From NCBI GenBank assembly GCA_015295885.1, contig DVEE01000517.1:1-25156 (forward strand): a DNA stretch of 25,156 nucleotides. Reading direction: 5' to 3'. The notes beneath the pieces were generated by a model. That model did not search any database. It saw only the letters and a program-made list of their open reading frames with translations, and had not been told where the DNA came from. The position numbers were made by a program, and so were the translations under genes. Each line of letters starts with the position of its first letter. Position 1 is the stretch's first letter. Positions 7,570-16,850 of the stretch are shown here, piece after piece. Origin of the DNA: Leptolyngbyaceae cyanobacterium M65_K2018_010 (GTDB lineage: Bacteria; Cyanobacteriota; Cyanobacteriia; Phormidesmidales; Phormidesmidaceae).

Positions 7570-8748
7570 ATGGCGACCACCCCCTCCCCCTCCCTTTTGT
7601 TTCGCCGGCGGCAACCGGCCTGGTGGCCTAACTTGACCATCATGGATCGCTACATTGCCCGGGAGTTAACCCTGCCCTTTTTGTTTGGAGTGGGGGCGTT
7701 TTCTTCCATTGGTATTTCCATTGGGGCGCTGTTTGAGCTGATTCGGCGGATTACCGAGTCGGGCCTCTCGCTAACCCTGGCCGCTCAGATTTTTCTGCTC
7801 AAGCTGCCAGAATTTATAGTGCTAGCGTTTCCCATGTCAACGCTGCTGTCTACGATGATGACCTACAGCCGCCTCTCCAGTGACAGTGAGCTGACGGCGC
7901 TACAGGGGGTCGGGGTGAGCATTCGACGCCTAATTGCTCCGGCGGTGGTGCTCAGCCTGTTGATTACCGGGCTGACCTTTGTGTTTAACGAGCTGATTAC
8001 CCCGGCCGCAAATTACCGAGCCGCCATCACCTTAGAACGAGCCTTAAATTCCGAGCGGCCGCCCTTTCAGGAACGCAATATTTTTTACCAGGAATTTCAG
8101 CCCGCCGCCGATGATCCCAATGCCCAAGAACTGAAGAGACAGTTCTATGCCCGTCGGTTTGATGGCACCACCATGCACGGCCTCACGATTCTGGATTTCT
8201 CCCAGCAGGGGTTGAACCAGGTGGTGAGTGCCGAGTCGGCCAACTGGGATGTGAAAAAAAACATTTGGACCTTTAATAACGGCACCATCTATGTGGTGGC
8301 TCCAGATGGCTCCTTTCGCAACATTGTGACCTTTGAAACCCAGGAACTACAGCTGCCTCGTACCCCCTTTGATCTGGCTAGCCGCACCAAAAACGATACC
8401 GAAATGAATATTGCCGAGGCTACCCGACAGCTCGACCTGGTGCGCCAGGGTGGCGATGAAAAACTGATTCGCCGCTGGCAAATTCGGATTCATCAAAAGT
8501 ATGCCCTTCCCTTCGTTTGCGTCGTGTTTGGGCTAGTCGGTTCATCGATTGGGGTGCTGCCCCAGCGCACCAGCCGCGCCACCAGTTTTGGTATTAGTAT
8601 CGTGATTATTTTCGGCTACTACCTGTTGTCGTTTATCACTAATGCCCTGGGCGAAGTGGGTCTTCTCTCGCCCTTTATGGCGGCCTGGTTACCCACCTTT
8701 TTGGGCTTGGCGATCGGGGGTTATTTGCTGCTCAGAGCCTGCCGTTGA
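7570..8748 (+). CDS. LptF/LptG (YjgP/YjgQ) family LPS export permease
   Basis: 392 residues, the family's usual 350-400. It is an inner-membrane subunit that works with LptB to lift lipopolysaccharide out of the membrane. The family-typical 'MDRYIARELTLPFLFG' opening is at 25-40, after a short basic tail. Hydrophobic membrane segments fall near 33-55, 66-95, 105-125 and 130-148. A soluble, beta-rich periplasmic stretch (about 165-290) is followed by C-terminal segments near 310-330, 335-358 and 365-390. Only one permease gene is in the cluster. Proteobacteria need both LptF and LptG; in this lineage the partner may be encoded elsewhere or the protein may act as a homodimer (inference), and I do not assign F or G. 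ATG 7570 could be preceded in function by the later ATG at residue 25. Confidence 0.9.
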   Translation: MATTPSPSLLFRRRQPAWWPNLTIMDRYIARELTLPFLFGVGAFSSIGISIGALFELIRRITESGLSLTLAAQIFLLKLPEFIVLAFPMSTLLSTMMTYSRLSSDSELTALQGVGVSIRRLIAPAVVLSLLITGLTFVFNELITPAANYRAAITLERALNSERPPFQERNIFYQEFQPAADDPNAQELKRQFYARRFDGTTMHGLTILDFSQQGLNQVVSAESANWDVKKNIWTFNNGTIYVVAPDGSFRNIVTFETQELQLPRTPFDLASRTKNDTEMNIAEATRQLDLVRQGGDEKLIRRWQIRIHQKYALPFVCVVFGLVGSSIGVLPQRTSRATSFGISIVIIFGYYLLSFITNALGEVGLLSPFMAAWLPTFLGLAIGGYLLLRACR

Positions 8749-8845
8749 GGGCTACCCAGGCGGCAGAACTGGGATTGGCTGCGCCCCCTGCCAGGGAAGG
8801 TGACTGGGGGACTGAGCCCGGGGGGAAGATGTCATCCCCTCCGAA

Positions 8846-9934
8846 TTAGACCAGACTCCCCCGCTTGCGCTGCTCCTGCTCCATGGCCTCAAACAGGGCT
8901 TGAAAGTTACGCTCCCCAAACCCCTGGGCCCGATGGTTAACGCCGTCCCGCTGAATCCTTTGACGCTGAATCAGTTCAAAGAATAGGGTGGGAATGCCAA
9001 AAATGGGCTGGGTAAAGGTCTGGAGAAGTCTGGCCTGAGGCTGGCTGAGCTCCCAATCAACCAGGATTTTCAGCCGGGCGATCGCCCTGGCCAAGGCGGC
9101 ATCGGCGGCCTAGCCGGGACGCTGGGGCAGGGTGGTGTAGTAGTCATCGGGGACATCCAGAAAGGTAACCCCGGCTTCCTGGAGTTGGCTCACGGTTTGA
9201 AGAATATCGCTGGTGTGTAGGGCCACATGCTGAATGCCAGCCCCACGATGCCACTCTAAAAACTCCTGTACCTGGGAGTTGGGGGTGGTGGGTTCATTAA
9301 TGGGCAATTGGGCTCCGCCGTCGGGATGGGCTAAAACCTGGCTCCGCAATCCCGACCAAGGCGTATCAATGGTGAACTGCTGCTGGGGCTGAAACCCAAG
9401 TTGCTCCACATACCAGGCAATCGCCGGTTGCATTTGACCCGCTGGTAGGTTAATCACCGCATGATCAATGCCCGTGATCAAGCAACTTGGCGTTGGCCTG
9501 ATGGAGCCAGAGCCCTTCCGGATCGGTTGACCCGGCACCCAGACCTCGGCCTCCTGGGACTCCACTAAAGTATGGCGGAGGTGGCCCCAGCCCTGAATTT
9601 GGCACCACCTTCCCCGTCCGTAGGGGTCCATCTGCACGGGCTCTAGCAGGGTACCGCCAGCCCCCAAGACCCGTTTTAGGGTTTGCTCCAAATGATTGAC
9701 CCGAAAGGCCACATCGCCTACGCCTGGCGGGTGCCGTTGCAGATAGAGCGCTGCCCCGTCCCCGGCTTGATGGGGAGCGGTGAGCACCAGTGGCACCTGG
9801 CCTAGAACAAGTAAACTTCCAGATCCCCCGTGGGGAAGACACAGGTCAGCCGGCTGACCGCCCCAGGTACGCCCTAAGCGATCGCGCCAGAGGGCGACAT
9901 CGTTGACGAAAAGGGTGAGGTGATTAAAGTTCAT
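8846..9934 (-). pseudogene. hppD: 4-hydroxyphenylpyruvate dioxygenase interrupted by an in-frame TAG
   Basis: Read from ATG 9934 this frame would encode about 361 residues, the normal HPPD length, but codon 275 (9112-9110) is TAG. The frame stays open on both sides: upstream ends in DDYYTTLPQRPG, downstream continues AADAALARAIARLKILVDW and ends at TAA 8848-8846. HPPD converts 4-hydroxyphenylpyruvate to homogentisate, a precursor of tocopherol and a tyrosine breakdown intermediate. Its iron is held by two His and one Glu: His158 (GIDHAVINL) and His236 (GIQHVALH) lie before the stop, and Glu320 (TLFFELIQR) and the closing C-terminal helix lie after it. A 274-residue product would lack the third ligand. 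The coding pattern after the stop is well preserved, so this is a recent nonsense change, a sequencing error, or readthrough. An oxidoreductase gene lies 93 bp upstream on the same strand. Confidence 0.87.
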
Positions 9935-10027
9935 CCAAGAGAGTGCAACAGTACCTGGACATTACCCCGGCGGGTCATCCGTTATATGTATTAGCACTCC
10001 ATGGGCAGAACGCCTAGGTAATCATTC

Positions 10028-11113
10028 TCAGCTACAGTCCACCCAAGCCTTGCACTGGTGGGACTGATGGGCCCAATCCATCAGCTGTTGCGATCGAACC
10101 CCCTCGGCAATGGAGGGGGCCGTGGCCTGACCCCGGTCTATATCCTCCACCCAATGGTTCACCACCCTGACAAAGGGGGCGATGCGGCCATCGGCATAGG
10201 TGGTGGGAAATTGGAGCCGATCGGGAATGGGGAATTCTTCCAGGGGTGCGCCGGTTTGACTACCCCAGAGCCGAAAACCGTGGACGTAGTCCTGCAGGTT
10301 ATCGCTGCCCAACACTAGGGTACCGCGATCGCCGTAGACCTCTAGCCAATGGCCTCGGCCAGCGTAGGTCACGGAGCTGATCGCCACCTGACAGAGGGCG
10401 CCGTTGGCCAGCTCGAGCATGAGGCTACAGGTATCATCCGCATCCACGGGCTTGAGCGTGCCCGTGATTGGATCGGGACGTTCAGGAATGGCCGTGTTCA
10501 AGCGAGCACAGAGCCGTTTCACCGGCCCAAATAACCAGGTGAGGTAATCAAAGCTGTGGGAAGCAAAGGCCCCCAGGGCACCCCCCCCCTGATCGCGCCG
10601 GGCATACCAATTCCAGGGGCGACTGGGGTCGGCCCGACCGGGTACGGTCCAGTCCACCTTGACGAAGCGTAGGCCGCCCACGTAGCCCTCGCCGAGTAAC
10701 TCGGCCAACCGTTGCCAGGCCGGTACAAAGCGAAATTCAAAATCCAGGGTGACAATGCGGTTGTGCTGCCGGGCCAAATCCGCGATGGCCGTGGCCTCCG
10801 CCGCGGAGAGGGCGGTAGGCTTCTCCAGGAGCAGATGCTTGTGGGCCGGCAACACGGTTTGAGCCATGGACAGGTGCAAAAACGGTGGGGTGGCAATGGT
10901 GACCGCCTGCACTGCGGGCAAAGCCACCAGAGCCTCCACGCGGTCACAGGGGTGGGGTATATGGTGGGCGGCTGCGATTTGCTGGGCTCGCTCTAAGTCG
11001 CGATGATACACCGCCACCACCTGGGTGCGATGGTGGGCTTGGAGCCCTGGAATATGGACTTTCTGGCCGAAGCCAGTGCCGATAACCCCCACCCCAAGGG
11101 GAGCGTCTGTCAT
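10028..11113 (-). CDS. Gfo/Idh/MocA family NAD(P)-dependent oxidoreductase
   Basis: 361 residues from ATG 11113, chosen because GAGGT lies about five bases upstream and the NAD-binding fold starts at once. Longer in-frame starts at 11128 and 11200 exist. The N-terminal Rossmann domain has GVGVIGTGFGQKVHIPGL (6-23), with the family glycine pattern. LLLEKPTALSAAEA carries the family's EKP Lys, and the C-terminal alpha/beta domain (about 125-345) has 'GGGALGAFASHSFDYLTWLFG', where the His is the expected catalytic position. The family oxidises or reduces sugars and related polyols; biliverdin reductase also belongs to this fold. The substrate cannot be named from sequence. The hppD pseudogene lies downstream on the same strand, but a functional link is not evident. 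Confidence 0.88.
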   Translation of the reverse strand: MTDAPLGVGVIGTGFGQKVHIPGLQAHHRTQVVAVYHRDLERAQQIAAAHHIPHPCDRVEALVALPAVQAVTIATPPFLHLSMAQTVLPAHKHLLLEKPTALSAAEATAIADLARQHNRIVTLDFEFRFVPAWQRLAELLGEGYVGGLRFVKVDWTVPGRADPSRPWNWYARRDQGGGALGAFASHSFDYLTWLFGPVKRLCARLNTAIPERPDPITGTLKPVDADDTCSLMLELANGALCQVAISSVTYAGRGHWLEVYGDRGTLVLGSDNLQDYVHGFRLWGSQTGAPLEEFPIPDRLQFPTTYADGRIAPFVRVVNHWVEDIDRGQATAPSIAEGVRSQQLMDWAHQSHQCKAWVDCS

Positions 11114-11408
11114 AGCTACCTCTGCCATACAACGGTCTAACCTTGGACTTTGGCCTATTAGGGACGGAGCGGTCTCGGTTGACCAGCCAAATCTGCCCAA
11201 GAGGACTAATACCAGTTGGTGGAGATCCTACGCAAGTTGAGGGGCACAGGCAAAAAAGGATTTAGGGCTTTGCCCAGGCCAAGCAGCAGGATGAAGGATG
11301 AACCACCCCACCCTCCCCAGTCTGGGGGGAGCCGTTGCCTGCCCAGACTCACCACCTCCCTGCTCCTGCCGTTTACAATCAAAGGGTCTTGCCCCCCGCT
11401 CCGCACCG

Positions 11409-12749
11409 ATGGAAGTTCCTGGTTTCGGCAAAATTCGACCTCCTTGGGCCTGGTTAGTGGGCGGAGTTTTGGCGGCGCTGGTGGCCACGGGAGCCGTCGG
11501 TTATGGGCTATGGCGTAGTCGGTTGGAGTCCTACGACTTAGAGGCGTTTACCACGGCAGCTACGGTGCAACCCCTAACCGTGCGGATTACCGCCAGTGGA
11601 ACGGTGCGACCGGTACAGACGGTCAATCTCAGCCCGGAAAATGCGGGGATCGTAGCTGAGCTGTATGTGGAACAGGGCGATCGGGTGGAGGCGGGGCAAT
11701 GGATTGCCCGCATGAAGAGCGACGCTATTGAGGCCCAGGTGGAGCAAAATCAGGCCGCCGTCGCCGAAGCGACCGCCGCCCTGGAGGATCTGCGGCGGGG
11801 CAGTCGTCCGGAGGAAATTGCCCAGGCCGAAGCTGCGGTAGTCGCTGCCCAGGCCCAGGTGCGGGATGCCCAGGCTCGCCTCGCCCTGGCTACCAACGAA
11901 TACAGCCGTAGTCAACGCCTGTTTGAGCGGGGAGGAATTTCCCAAACCGAACTGGACAATGCCCAGCGAGAGCAACGGAGTGCCCAGGCGGGATTGGACC
12001 AGGCCCAGGCTCGGGTCATTGAAACCCAGCGCCGGGTGGATGACCTGCGCAATTTACCCCAGCCAGAGGCGATCGCCCAGGCCGAAGCGCGCCTAGCCCA
12101 GACCCGCGCTCAGCTTCGGGGTACCCAGGTACGGCTGGAGGAAAATCTGATTCGAGCCCCCTTTGCAGGCATTATTACTCAAAAATATGCCTCCGTTGGG
12201 GCCTTTGTGACCCCCACCACCACTGCCTCCGAGGCCTCTTCGGCGACCTCCACGGCGATCGTTGCCCTGGCCGCTGACCTGGAGGTGCTGGCGGAGGTGC
12301 CAGAGGCAGACATCGGCCTAGTTGAACTGGGTCAGCGAGTGGAGATAGTCGCCGATGCCTTTCCAGAGGAAACCTTTGCTGGCCAGGTCAAACGGGTAGC
12401 GCCAGAGGCCATCGAACGCCAGAATGTAACCCTGTTTCAAGTCCGCATTGAACTCCTGAGTGGCAAGGAACTTCTGCGTTCCAATATGAACGTGAATGTC
12501 GCCTTTATTGGCGACCAACTGACCGATGCCCTGGTGGTACCCACGGTGGCGGTGGTCACCCAGGCCGGGCAGACTGGGGTGCTGGTGCCTGGTGAACGGC
12601 GTGATATTGTCTTCCAACCGGTCACCCTGGGTCCCCAGGTGGGCGATCAAATCCAAATTCTCAGTGGCCTGCAGGCGGGTGATCGGGTATTTGTCGATTT
12701 ACCCCCAGGTAAATCCCTAGATACCATTACCGTGCGGCAGGAGCGGTAA
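11409..12749 (+). CDS. HlyD/RND-type membrane fusion (periplasmic adaptor) protein
   Basis: 446 residues from ATG 11409. An upstream in-frame ATG at 11298, with a better Shine-Dalgarno-like CAGG, would add 37 residues with no recognisable feature, so the start is uncertain. One membrane anchor (about 13-35) is followed by a lipoyl-like half (75-105, with EQGDRVEAGQWIARM) and a long Ala/Gln-rich coiled coil (106-245). The coil contains related segments 'EEIAQAEAAVVAAQAQ' and 'EAIAQAEARLAQTRAQ'. The second lipoyl half is NLIRAPFAGIITQKY (246-260), and a beta-barrel and membrane-proximal domain reach the C-terminus. Such proteins link an inner-membrane pump to an outer-membrane channel. No pump gene adjoins it: the next gene, 9 bp downstream, is a LysR regulator. 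It may pair with a DevC/MacB-type ABC permease elsewhere (inference). Confidence 0.88.
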   Translation: MEVPGFGKIRPPWAWLVGGVLAALVATGAVGYGLWRSRLESYDLEAFTTAATVQPLTVRITASGTVRPVQTVNLSPENAGIVAELYVEQGDRVEAGQWIARMKSDAIEAQVEQNQAAVAEATAALEDLRRGSRPEEIAQAEAAVVAAQAQVRDAQARLALATNEYSRSQRLFERGGISQTELDNAQREQRSAQAGLDQAQARVIETQRRVDDLRNLPQPEAIAQAEARLAQTRAQLRGTQVRLEENLIRAPFAGIITQKYASVGAFVTPTTTASEASSATSTAIVALAADLEVLAEVPEADIGLVELGQRVEIVADAFPEETFAGQVKRVAPEAIERQNVTLFQVRIELLSGKELLRSNMNVNVAFIGDQLTDALVVPTVAVVTQAGQTGVLVPGERRDIVFQPVTLGPQVGDQIQILSGLQAGDRVFVDLPPGKSLDTITVRQER

Positions 12750-12758
12750 AGTGGCGGT

Positions 12759-13679
12759 ATGGGAAAAGCCGATCCACACCGATTAAAACTCTCCCAGTTG
12801 AGAGCCCTGGTTGCCATTGCGGACACAGGGTCTTTTAGTGAGGCGGCCCTCGATATGGATTTATCCCAGTCAGCGGTGAGCCATGCCATTGCGACCCTTG
12901 AAGAGGAATTGGGCGTATCGTTGTTTACCCGCGGTCGCCAAGGCGCTGTGCTGACTCCGGTGGGCGAACAGATCGCTACAGAAGCTCGCCAGATCATGAA
13001 ATCCCTCCATAGCCTTTGTCACCAGGCCGACCTAGCCAAGGGGTTACAGAATGGCGAGGTGCGTATTGCGGCCTTTCGCAGTGTTGCCACCCATATTTTG
13101 CCTCGGGTGATCCGGCAGTTTCGAGAACAGTACCCAGGTATTACCATTGCCATTGATGAAAAGGCCCACTTTGAAACCGTCGAAGAAGAACTGCGCCAGG
13201 GCCAGGCGGAAGTGGGGTTTACCTACCTGCCCACCAAGGATGACTTTGAGGCTTGGGAACTGCTGCGCGATCGCTACATCGTGCTGCTGCCGCCGACCGC
13301 TCAACCTATCCCCACCCCCCTGAGTTGGGATGACTTGAGCGCTTACCCTTTGATTCTCAGCCCACCGGATGATGGCCATCGCCAATACCTGGAACGGCTG
13401 CTTCAGCACCACCAGCAACGCCTCAAACCCGCCTACGCCGTGCGAGAAGATTCCACCATCCTGAGCATGGTGGAACAGGGGTTGGGGGCCACGATCATGC
13501 CTCGTCTAGCAGCGGAGCCCCTGCCACCTCGACTACAGGTGGCGGACCTGCCGATCACCCTGGAGCGCATCATCGGTGTCATCGTCCTAAAGGAAGGGTT
13601 GCTGCCGCCCCCGGTCTATGCCTTTTTAGAAACCCTCCACACCATTTGGCCGCCGCTCAAGGCAGGTCAAAACCCCTAA
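12759..13679 (+). CDS. LysR-family transcriptional regulator
   Basis: 306 residues, the standard LysR length. The N-terminal winged helix-turn-helix spans about 8-68, with LSQLRALVAIADTGSFSEAA and LSQSAVSHAIATLEEELG (recognition helix around 34-50), then LFTRGRQG and LTPVGE. The effector-binding domain follows (about 95-300), opening 'GEVRIAAFRSVATHILPRVIRQF'. It would bind DNA as a tetramer, with activity set by a small-molecule ligand that I cannot identify. The gene begins 9 bp after the adaptor protein's stop, which suggests co-transcription; LysR genes more often diverge from their targets, so this placement is less usual. cbiD starts 37 bp downstream. Target genes are unknown. Confidence 0.93.
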   Translation: MGKADPHRLKLSQLRALVAIADTGSFSEAALDMDLSQSAVSHAIATLEEELGVSLFTRGRQGAVLTPVGEQIATEARQIMKSLHSLCHQADLAKGLQNGEVRIAAFRSVATHILPRVIRQFREQYPGITIAIDEKAHFETVEEELRQGQAEVGFTYLPTKDDFEAWELLRDRYIVLLPPTAQPIPTPLSWDDLSAYPLILSPPDDGHRQYLERLLQHHQQRLKPAYAVREDSTILSMVEQGLGATIMPRLAAEPLPPRLQVADLPITLERIIGVIVLKEGLLPPPVYAFLETLHTIWPPLKAGQNP

Positions 13680-13716
13680 AACAACTGGTTGACCCCGTCT
13701 GGCCACTATTTTCCCT

Positions 13717-14892
13717 ATGCTGTCCTCCCCCTCTCCGTCCTCGCCCGCTCCCTCACCTCGCCCAGGCTATACCCTGCCTGTCTTTGCTGGGGCCGGTGCG
13801 GTAGCGGCCCTCAGGCATCTGCTGAACCCGGCGGATCGGCCCAGAACCATTACCCTGAATTTAATCAACCCGCCCCAAACCGCCGATATTCCCATTGACC
13901 AGTTGGCCCCCTTACCGGATGGGTCAGTGCTGGCCATTACCCAGAGCGACCCCGGCGACAATCTAGATTTGACCCGCCACACCCCCATCTGGTCCCTGGT
14001 CAGTTGGGGCGATGCCAATCAGGGGGAACGCATTCAACTGCAAGGGGGGGAGGGTATTGGTCGGCAGACCAATCGAGGCCATAGCCCAGCCATCTACCGC
14101 TATGCCCGGGAACTAATCGCCTGCAACTTAGAGCCCTGGCTACCGTCGGCTAAGTCCCTCCGGGTTACCCTAATTCTGCCCGAGGGACGAGCCTTGGCTG
14201 AACGTACCTCGAATGCCGCCTTTGGGGTAGTGGATGGGCTTTCCCTACTGGGCACCGCGGCTATCTCTGAACCCCTCAGTGCCCCTGGCCAGCTAGAACA
14301 ATCACGGGCTATCCTGCGGCAAAAGGCGAGCCAATATCCCTACCTGGTCTTCTGCCTGGGGGAAAATGGGCTTGATTTAGCCGTGCATCTGGGTCTTGAT
14401 CCAGGGTGCCGCGTCAAAACCGCCAATTGGTTAGGTCCCATGCTGGTGGAAGCCGGTCAGTTAGGGGTAAGGGGAGTGCTACTGCTGGGCTACCACGGCA
14501 AACTGATTAAGTTGGCGGGGGGCATTTTCCATACCCATCACCACCTGGCCGATGGCCGTCAAGAAATCCTGGCAGCGGCCTGTGCGGCGGTCAACCTGCC
14601 CCTGACGGTGGTGCAGGCGGTGTTACAGGCAGACACCATTGAAGCCGGGTTTGAGCGGCTACGCCAGGAAGATGAAGGAAGGGAGGATGCTTCTGCCAAG
14701 GGGTTCGCCCCTTTGGTCTACGCTTACCTGATCAACCGCATCGACCAACGAGCCTCAGCCTACGTCAAGGTTCACACCGGCACTAACCTAACGGTAGGCT
14801 CCCTGCTTTTCAATCGTAAACGCGAGATTGTTGCCACTAGCGAAGTAGGCCGCGCCCTACTCAACCAAGTTTTGTTAGACTGTAAAGATTAA
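13717..14892 (+). CDS. cbiD: Cobalt-precorrin-5B C1-methyltransferase
   Basis: 391 residues. CbiD methylates C1 of cobalt-precorrin-5B with S-adenosylmethionine in the anaerobic-type cobalamin pathway. Family landmarks: RPGYTLPVFAGAGAVAALRHLL (16-37; elsewhere often 'GYTTGTCAAAAA', so the start is unusual here), QGGEGIGRQTNRG around 109-121, NAAFGVVDGLSLLGTAAI, and LGYHGKLIKLAGGIFHTHHHLADGR with 'E' following, a hallmark of CbiD. The C-terminal ~90 residues are less conserved. guaA lies 233 bp downstream on the same strand, a gene order I know from other cyanobacteria. cbiT in the same window supports active corrin synthesis. Confidence 0.92.
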   Translation: MLSSPSPSSPAPSPRPGYTLPVFAGAGAVAALRHLLNPADRPRTITLNLINPPQTADIPIDQLAPLPDGSVLAITQSDPGDNLDLTRHTPIWSLVSWGDANQGERIQLQGGEGIGRQTNRGHSPAIYRYARELIACNLEPWLPSAKSLRVTLILPEGRALAERTSNAAFGVVDGLSLLGTAAISEPLSAPGQLEQSRAILRQKASQYPYLVFCLGENGLDLAVHLGLDPGCRVKTANWLGPMLVEAGQLGVRGVLLLGYHGKLIKLAGGIFHTHHHLADGRQEILAAACAAVNLPLTVVQAVLQADTIEAGFERLRQEDEGREDASAKGFAPLVYAYLINRIDQRASAYVKVHTGTNLTVGSLLFNRKREIVATSEVGRALLNQVLLDCKD

Positions 14893-15125
14893 TTTCTTTT
14901 AGCACCGGCTCTTTCTTTCCCCCTGCTCGCTTGCCTCCCTGGCCAGGTCCGGCAGGATGTTCTTGGGACTTTGAGTAGGGCTATGGCGTTATTTTAGTGA
15001 CGTTGTTTTGTCTAGGTTTTGTCTACAAAGACGACTTGTTACCATCCCACTCCCCCATTCCCTCTTTAACACACCCCATTGCCTTCCATTGCTTTGTTGC
15101 CATCCTCCACCCCCAGGATTAACCC

Positions 15126-16739
15126 GTGACTCTTCAAACTGAAGCTACTGCCCCGATGGGCTCATCACCTCTGTCAGAGCTAAACCGCCAAATGCTGGTG
15201 ATCTTGGATTTTGGATCCCAGTACTCAGAGTTAATAGCTCGACGCATTCGGGAAACAGAAGTTTACTCGGAGGTTTTATCCTACCGAACAACGACGGAGC
15301 AACTTCAGCAGTTGAATCCCCGGGGCATTATTCTTTCCGGTGGGCCCAACTCGGTCTACGACGAAGGTGCCCCCCACTGCGATCCCGCGATTTGGAGCCT
15401 CGGCATTCCCGTCTTGGGGGTCTGCTACGGCATGCAGTTGATGGTGCAGCAACTGGGGGGGCAGGTGGAGCGGGCCGATCGCGGGGAGTATGGCAAGGCC
15501 AACCTGTTTATCGATGATCCCACCGATCTGCTGACCAACGTGGAAGACGGTACCACCATGTGGATGAGTCACGGTGACTCCGTGACTCAGCTGCCCGAGG
15601 GCTTCGAGGTGTTAGCCCACACCCAAAACACCCCCTGTGCGGCTATTGCGGATCACGATCGCAAGCTGTACGGGGTCCAGTTTCACCCCGAAGTTATCCA
15701 TTCCCAGGGAGGCATTGCCCTAATTCGCAACTTTGTCTATCACATTTGTCAATGCCAGCCGACTTGGACCACCGCCGCCTTCGTGGAAGAAGCTATTCGA
15801 GAAGTGCGCGCCAAAGTCGGCGACCGGCGAGTACTCTTGGCCCTATCTGGTGGTGTAGACTCTTCTACCCTCGCTTTTTTGCTGCACCAGGCCATTGGCG
15901 ACCAGCTCACCTGCATGTTCATTGACCAGGGCTTTATGCGTAAGGACGAGCCCGAACGATTGGTCAAGCTCTTTCAAGAGCAGTTCCACATCCCCGTTCA
16001 CCATATCAAGGCCCGTGAGCGGTTCCTGGCAAAGGTAGAAGGGGTTACCGATCCAGAAGAAAAGCGGAAACTAATCGGCCACGAATTCATTCGGGTTTTT
16101 GAAGAGGAGTCCAAGCGCCTGGGTCCCTTCGATTACCTGGCCCAGGGGACTCTCTACCCCGATGTGATCGAATCCGCAGACACCAACATGGACCCCAAAA
16201 CTGGCGAACGAGTGGCGGTGAAGATTAAGAGCCACCACAATGTGGGCGGCCTCCCCAAAGATTTGCAATTTAAGCTGATCGAGCCCCTGCGCAAGCTCTT
16301 TAAAGACGAAGTTCGCAAAGTCGGACGTTCCATTGGTTTGCCCGAGGAAATTGTGTCTCGTCACCCCTTCCCCGGCCCAGGGCTGGCCATTCGCATCATT
16401 GGCGAAATCACCGAAGAACGGCTGGAAATTTTGCGTAATGCTGATTTCATCGTCCGTCAGGAGATTAACAGGCAGGGGTTGTACCACGATTTTTGGCAAG
16501 CCTTTGCGGTTCTTTTACCCGTCCGCAGCGTCGGTGTCATGGGCGATCAACGCACCTACGCTTATCCCATCGTACTCCGCTTGGTCAGCAGCGAGGATGG
16601 CATGACGGCCGACTGGTCACGGGTGCCCTACGACTTGCTCGAGACCATCTCCAACCGCATTGTCAACGAAGTTCCTGGGGTTAACCGGGTGGTCTATGAT
16701 ATTACCTCCAAACCGCCCGGCACCATTGAGTGGGAGTAA
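15126..16739 (+). CDS. guaA: GMP synthase (glutamine-hydrolysing)
   Basis: 537 residues from GTG 15126, with AGGA (15115-15118) about seven bases upstream. It converts XMP, glutamine and ATP to GMP in the cytoplasm, the last step of guanine nucleotide synthesis. The class I glutaminase domain (about 22-210) has the nucleophile Cys100 in LGVCYGMQ and His187/Glu189 in QFHPEV. The ATP pyrophosphatase domain starts near 215 with the P-loop SGGVDSS (241-247). The C-terminal dimerisation domain has 'HPFPGPGLAIRI' and ends in 'DITSKPPGTIEWE', the canonical terminus, so the gene is intact and full length. The 233 bp leader upstream is pyrimidine-rich, and I see no riboswitch in it. Confidence 0.97.
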   Translation: MTLQTEATAPMGSSPLSELNRQMLVILDFGSQYSELIARRIRETEVYSEVLSYRTTTEQLQQLNPRGIILSGGPNSVYDEGAPHCDPAIWSLGIPVLGVCYGMQLMVQQLGGQVERADRGEYGKANLFIDDPTDLLTNVEDGTTMWMSHGDSVTQLPEGFEVLAHTQNTPCAAIADHDRKLYGVQFHPEVIHSQGGIALIRNFVYHICQCQPTWTTAAFVEEAIREVRAKVGDRRVLLALSGGVDSSTLAFLLHQAIGDQLTCMFIDQGFMRKDEPERLVKLFQEQFHIPVHHIKARERFLAKVEGVTDPEEKRKLIGHEFIRVFEEESKRLGPFDYLAQGTLYPDVIESADTNMDPKTGERVAVKIKSHHNVGGLPKDLQFKLIEPLRKLFKDEVRKVGRSIGLPEEIVSRHPFPGPGLAIRIIGEITEERLEILRNADFIVRQEINRQGLYHDFWQAFAVLLPVRSVGVMGDQRTYAYPIVLRLVSSEDGMTADWSRVPYDLLETISNRIVNEVPGVNRVVYDITSKPPGTIEWE

Positions 16740-16811
16740 GGAAGTCTGCAGGTCACCCTGGGGCTTGTCAGGATAGTACAGACGAATTATCATTGATTCA
16801 TGCGTACTAGT

Positions 16812-16827
16812 GGGGACACCTGTCCCC
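16812..16827. repeat. Perfect 7 bp inverted repeat upstream of the parM-like gene
   Basis: GGGGACA (16812-16818) and TGTCCCC (16821-16827) form a perfect inverted repeat around CC, ending 23 bp before the chosen ATG at 16851. Position and symmetry fit an operator for an autoregulating ribbon-helix-helix protein such as the small downstream gene product, or a stem at the mRNA 5' end. Only one copy is present, so this is not an iterated parC-type centromere. Confidence 0.45.
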
Positions 16828-16850
16828 CGCCGTTCCACAGGAATAGACCT

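Noticed and set aside
9110..9112. TAG as a recoded amino acid (pyrrolysine or suppressor-based code)
   Set aside because: TAG ends several ordinary genes here (3' ends at 4366, 6662 and 18202), and no tRNA or lysine-pathway genes for recoding are visible, so a general recoding is not supported.
14893..15125. Riboswitch in the guaA leader
   Set aside because: The 233 bp gap is pyrimidine-rich with no recognisable purine or other riboswitch core or strong stem.
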